Positions 62,579-64,000 of a DNA stretch of 64,000 nt are shown here, one piece after another. Both the position numbers and the translations under genes were made by a program. Every line of letters begins with the position of its first letter. The first letter of the stretch is position 1. Source of the DNA: an uncultured Synechococcales cyanobacterium (GTDB lineage Bacteria; Cyanobacteriota; Cyanobacteriia; Thermosynechococcales; Thermosynechococcaceae); contig CADCWO010000078.1 in NCBI GenBank assembly GCA_902806435.1, forward strand, positions 340 to 64,339. Reading direction: 5' to 3'. Under the pieces are notes generated by a model. That model was not told where the DNA came from, did no database searches, and saw only the letters and a program-made list of their open reading frames with translations.

Positions 62579-63553
62579 CTAATGCAGCCGCTTGAGCACA
62601 TACTCAGTTAAGTTTATCAGCGCTTGCCGGGAGGTTGACTCAGGTAGATCTGCCAAGTATTTTACAGCCGCATCAGTATGCTCTGCTGCTAAGGCTCTGG
62701 CCCGCTCAATTCCCTGGCCTTCTTTCACCAAGGTGATCGCCTCTTCTAAGTCACCTGGTTTATGAAATTCTCGCTCAATTAACTCTTCCAGATAAGGCTG
62801 CTCTTCCAGGGCAAACAAAACAGGGGCAGTAAGGTTTCCGTCCCGAAAGTCGGAGCCCACAGGCTTGCCTAGGGAATCGGTTGAGCCAACAAAATCCAAA
62901 ATGTCATCAACGATTTGAAAGGCTAAACCAACGTGCCGCCCATAGTGATACATATCCTCCGCCAGCTTCGGCGAAACCCCACTCAGTACCCCCACTGCCT
63001 TCGCACTATTCGCCATTAAGGAAGCTGTCTTGTAGTAGCTCTTTTCTAAGTAAGCATCCAGGGAGAGGTTGAAATCAAATTGGCTTAATCCTTGCTGAAT
63101 TTCTCCTTCCGCCAGGTTCATAATCACCTTGGACAGGAGCTTGACCACTTCCAAACAATCCAAATTCGCTAAGTACCAAGAAGCTTGAGCAAATAGAAAA
63201 TCTCCCGCCAGTACCGCAATTCGGTTGCTACCAAAGCGGCTATGCACCGTTGGCATTCCTCGCCTCACCTCTGACTCATCAATCACATCATCATGGACCA
63301 AGCTGGCGGTGTGAATCATTTCCGTGATTTCTGCCAAGCGGCGGTGACGCGGCGTAATATCTTGATCCAACATCGTTGCCCGTGAGAGCAATAGTACGAT
63401 CGCTGGCCTGATCCGTTTTCCCTGAACCCCAAACAAGTGCTCTGCCGCAGCGTAAAGTATCGGATGGCGAGTACCAACAAGCTTTTTAAGATTGGTCGTT
63501 AGCAGGCTTAGGTCTGCTTCAACCGGAGCAAACAGGGAAGTCACTGAGGTCAT
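62579..63553 (-). CDS. sds: All-trans polyprenyl diphosphate synthase
   Basis: The 324-residue protein (ATG at 63553) is a long-chain trans-prenyltransferase, probably making the C45 solanesyl tail of plastoquinone. Both aspartate-rich motifs are present: LVHDDVIDESEVRRG (FARM) and QIVDDILDFVGSTDSLGKPVGSDFRDGNLTAPVLFAL (SARM). The residues just before FARM (ITEMIHTASL) lack bulky Phe/Tyr, consistent with a long chain. Geranylgeranyl synthase is less likely given the sequence. It is the upstream neighbour of lepB. The start at 63568 is also possible. Confidence 0.92.
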   Translation of the reverse strand: MTSVTSLFAPVEADLSLLTTNLKKLVGTRHPILYAAAEHLFGVQGKRIRPAIVLLLSRATMLDQDITPRHRRLAEITEMIHTASLVHDDVIDESEVRRGMPTVHSRFGSNRIAVLAGDFLFAQASWYLANLDCLEVVKLLSKVIMNLAEGEIQQGLSQFDFNLSLDAYLEKSYYKTASLMANSAKAVGVLSGVSPKLAEDMYHYGRHVGLAFQIVDDILDFVGSTDSLGKPVGSDFRDGNLTAPVLFALEEQPYLEELIEREFHKPGDLEEAITLVKEGQGIERARALAAEHTDAAVKYLADLPESTSRQALINLTEYVLKRLH

Positions 63554-63664
63554 GGATAAGCTGACCAAATGTCAGATTAAAGTTACAAAATTTTACAGAT
63601 CCCGCTCTTATTCTAAGCTAAGCTTCCTTTTCTACACTACCTATGTCTCTAGATAGGTGTGATT

Positions 63665-63741
63665 AACCCATTTGATTAGAAATAAGGTGGCCGATAGTAG
63701 CGCAATGGGTTCAAGATTGCTATGGGTAGCAACCCGTTTTT
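63665..63741 (+). promoter_or_regulatory. Attenuator-like alternate pairing with terminator
   Basis: Segment 1 AACCCATT (63665-63672) pairs with segment 2 AATGGGTT (63704-63711). Segment 3 ATGGGT (63722-63727) pairs with ACCCGT (63732-63737), followed by T5, a compact terminator with an AGCA loop. Segment 2 can instead pair with AACCCGTT (63731-63738), which would destroy the terminator. The design suggests a switch reading toward an ORF starting near 63940. No ligand can be named. Confidence 0.4.
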
Positions 63742-63788
63742 GCCACTGTTCAGCGGCTACAACGGATTGCTGTTGGTTAACCACACAG

Positions 63789-63820
63789 GCTAGCTCCAGT
63801 TTTGCTTTGAGCTAGCGTTT
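63789..63820 (+). terminator. Stem-loop with short T-tract
   Basis: GCTAGCTC (63789-63796) and GAGCTAGC (63809-63816) form a perfect 8-bp stem with a 12-nt T-rich loop, followed by GTTTTG. It follows the attenuator-like region by ~50 bp. T-tract is short. Confidence 0.45.
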
Positions 63821-63939
63821 TGTCTGTCGGTTGCAGGCATTGAAAACCCCTCAACTTAACACCTCAGTATTGGTGGCTGCAATCGTAGCATTTCACCCAA
63901 TCCAGGAACAAGAACTGGATATGACAATCTTTTTAGGGA

Positions 63940-64000
63940 ATGAATGAGCAGCGCTACATGCACGAATTAGCTCTCAAGCCAAGCAAAAAGACATTAGCCT
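63940..64000 (+). CDS. Possible partial ORF at right window edge
   Basis: An ATG at 63940 opens a frame (MNEQRYMHELALKPSKKTLA...) that runs off the window. An in-frame TAG lies just upstream (63934-63936), so this would be the true N-terminus. The ribosome-binding site is poor (AGGGA abuts the ATG). Twenty codons are too few to identify a family; it could be chance. Confidence 0.25.
   Translation, partial: MNEQRYMHELALKPSKKTLA

Larger units (their letters stand above)
63554..63939. other. Non-coding region with multiple stem-loops at right end
   Basis: After the sds 5' end this region has no recognisable gene. It contains four TTAA/GGGT-rich segments that can pair in different ways (63665-63741, described separately), the palindrome TGGTTAACCA at 63774-63783, and a strong stem-loop GCTAGCTC/GAGCTAGC (63789-63816) followed by GTTTT. 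The sds promoter must also lie near 63554-63650. Confidence 0.55.

Overview
The window is cyanobacterial chromosome. It carries chlI (chlorophyll synthesis), a Tab2/Atab2-type photosystem translation factor, minCDE, a P-less pilMNOQ operon, DUF2605/DUF2973/DUF7219-type cyanobacterial proteins, an NtcA-type site upstream of amt, and many copies of the HIP1 octamer GCGATCGC. The genus cannot be fixed from this sequence; a Leptolyngbya/Oscillatoriales-like or Chroococcidiopsis-like organism would fit.

Layout. 1-3.8 kb is a small accessory patch: the 3' part of a plasmid-type DUF3854 (TOPRIM-like) gene, a complete IS4-superfamily insertion sequence starting two bases after its stop codon, a SnoaL-like gene and a truncated IS481-type transposase. 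3.9-6.3 kb: cobD, hup and a 1-kb gene-poor gap with a folded RNA candidate that resembles 6S RNA. 6.3-11.2 kb: the type IV pilus operon pilMNOQ. 11.4-16.4 kb: an orphan solute-binding lipoprotein, folC, a DUF7219 protein, panE and two small unknown genes; a tandem TTAA-repeat array matching the cyanobacterial Pho box lies upstream of folC/DUF7219. 16.4-20.6 kb: atpC-atpD (beta, epsilon) and minC-minD-minE. 20.6-30.4 kb: an NTF2-like exported protein, murG, a TxlA-like thioredoxin, glgP, a DUF1400 alpha/beta hydrolase, a thermonuclease homologue, an epoxide-hydrolase-like protein and a 36-residue membrane protein.

30.4-36 kb: amt with an NtcA-type box inside a large inverted repeat, a Tab2-like gene, pmbA/tldE, and a phage-type RecA-fold ATPase (Sak4-like) whose promoter contains a perfect cyanobacterial LexA operator fused to TATAAT. 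36-42.4 kb: a triple-PAS GGDEF/EAL protein, a GT4 glycosyltransferase and a glycogen-debranching-type enzyme. 42.4-48.9 kb: a GTPase with DUF2973 and DUF2605 genes, thrS without TGS domain, a 30-residue membrane peptide, a Uma2 pseudogene, pyrD and comF. 48.9-55.7 kb: an ATP-grasp enzyme, an HtrA-type protease, a chlorophyllase-like hydrolase broken by one extra G, DUF2062, a methyltransferase, a CDF-type transporter, dps and sulfiredoxin. 55.8-64 kb: a SpoIID protein, a PRC-barrel/lipid-kinase fusion, YjbQ, DUF421, chlI, lepB, a polyprenyl diphosphate synthase, and a final 400 bp of stem-loops resembling an attenuator.

Most of the window is ordinary core genome. The points most worth checking are the SOS-type promoter on the phage-like ATPase, the Pho-box array, the NtcA/inverted-repeat module, the 6S-like RNA, the right-end attenuator-like leader, and the fusion and small membrane proteins. 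No CRISPR array, tRNA or rRNA gene was seen. I found no convincing multi-gene defence or biosynthetic system that is new.
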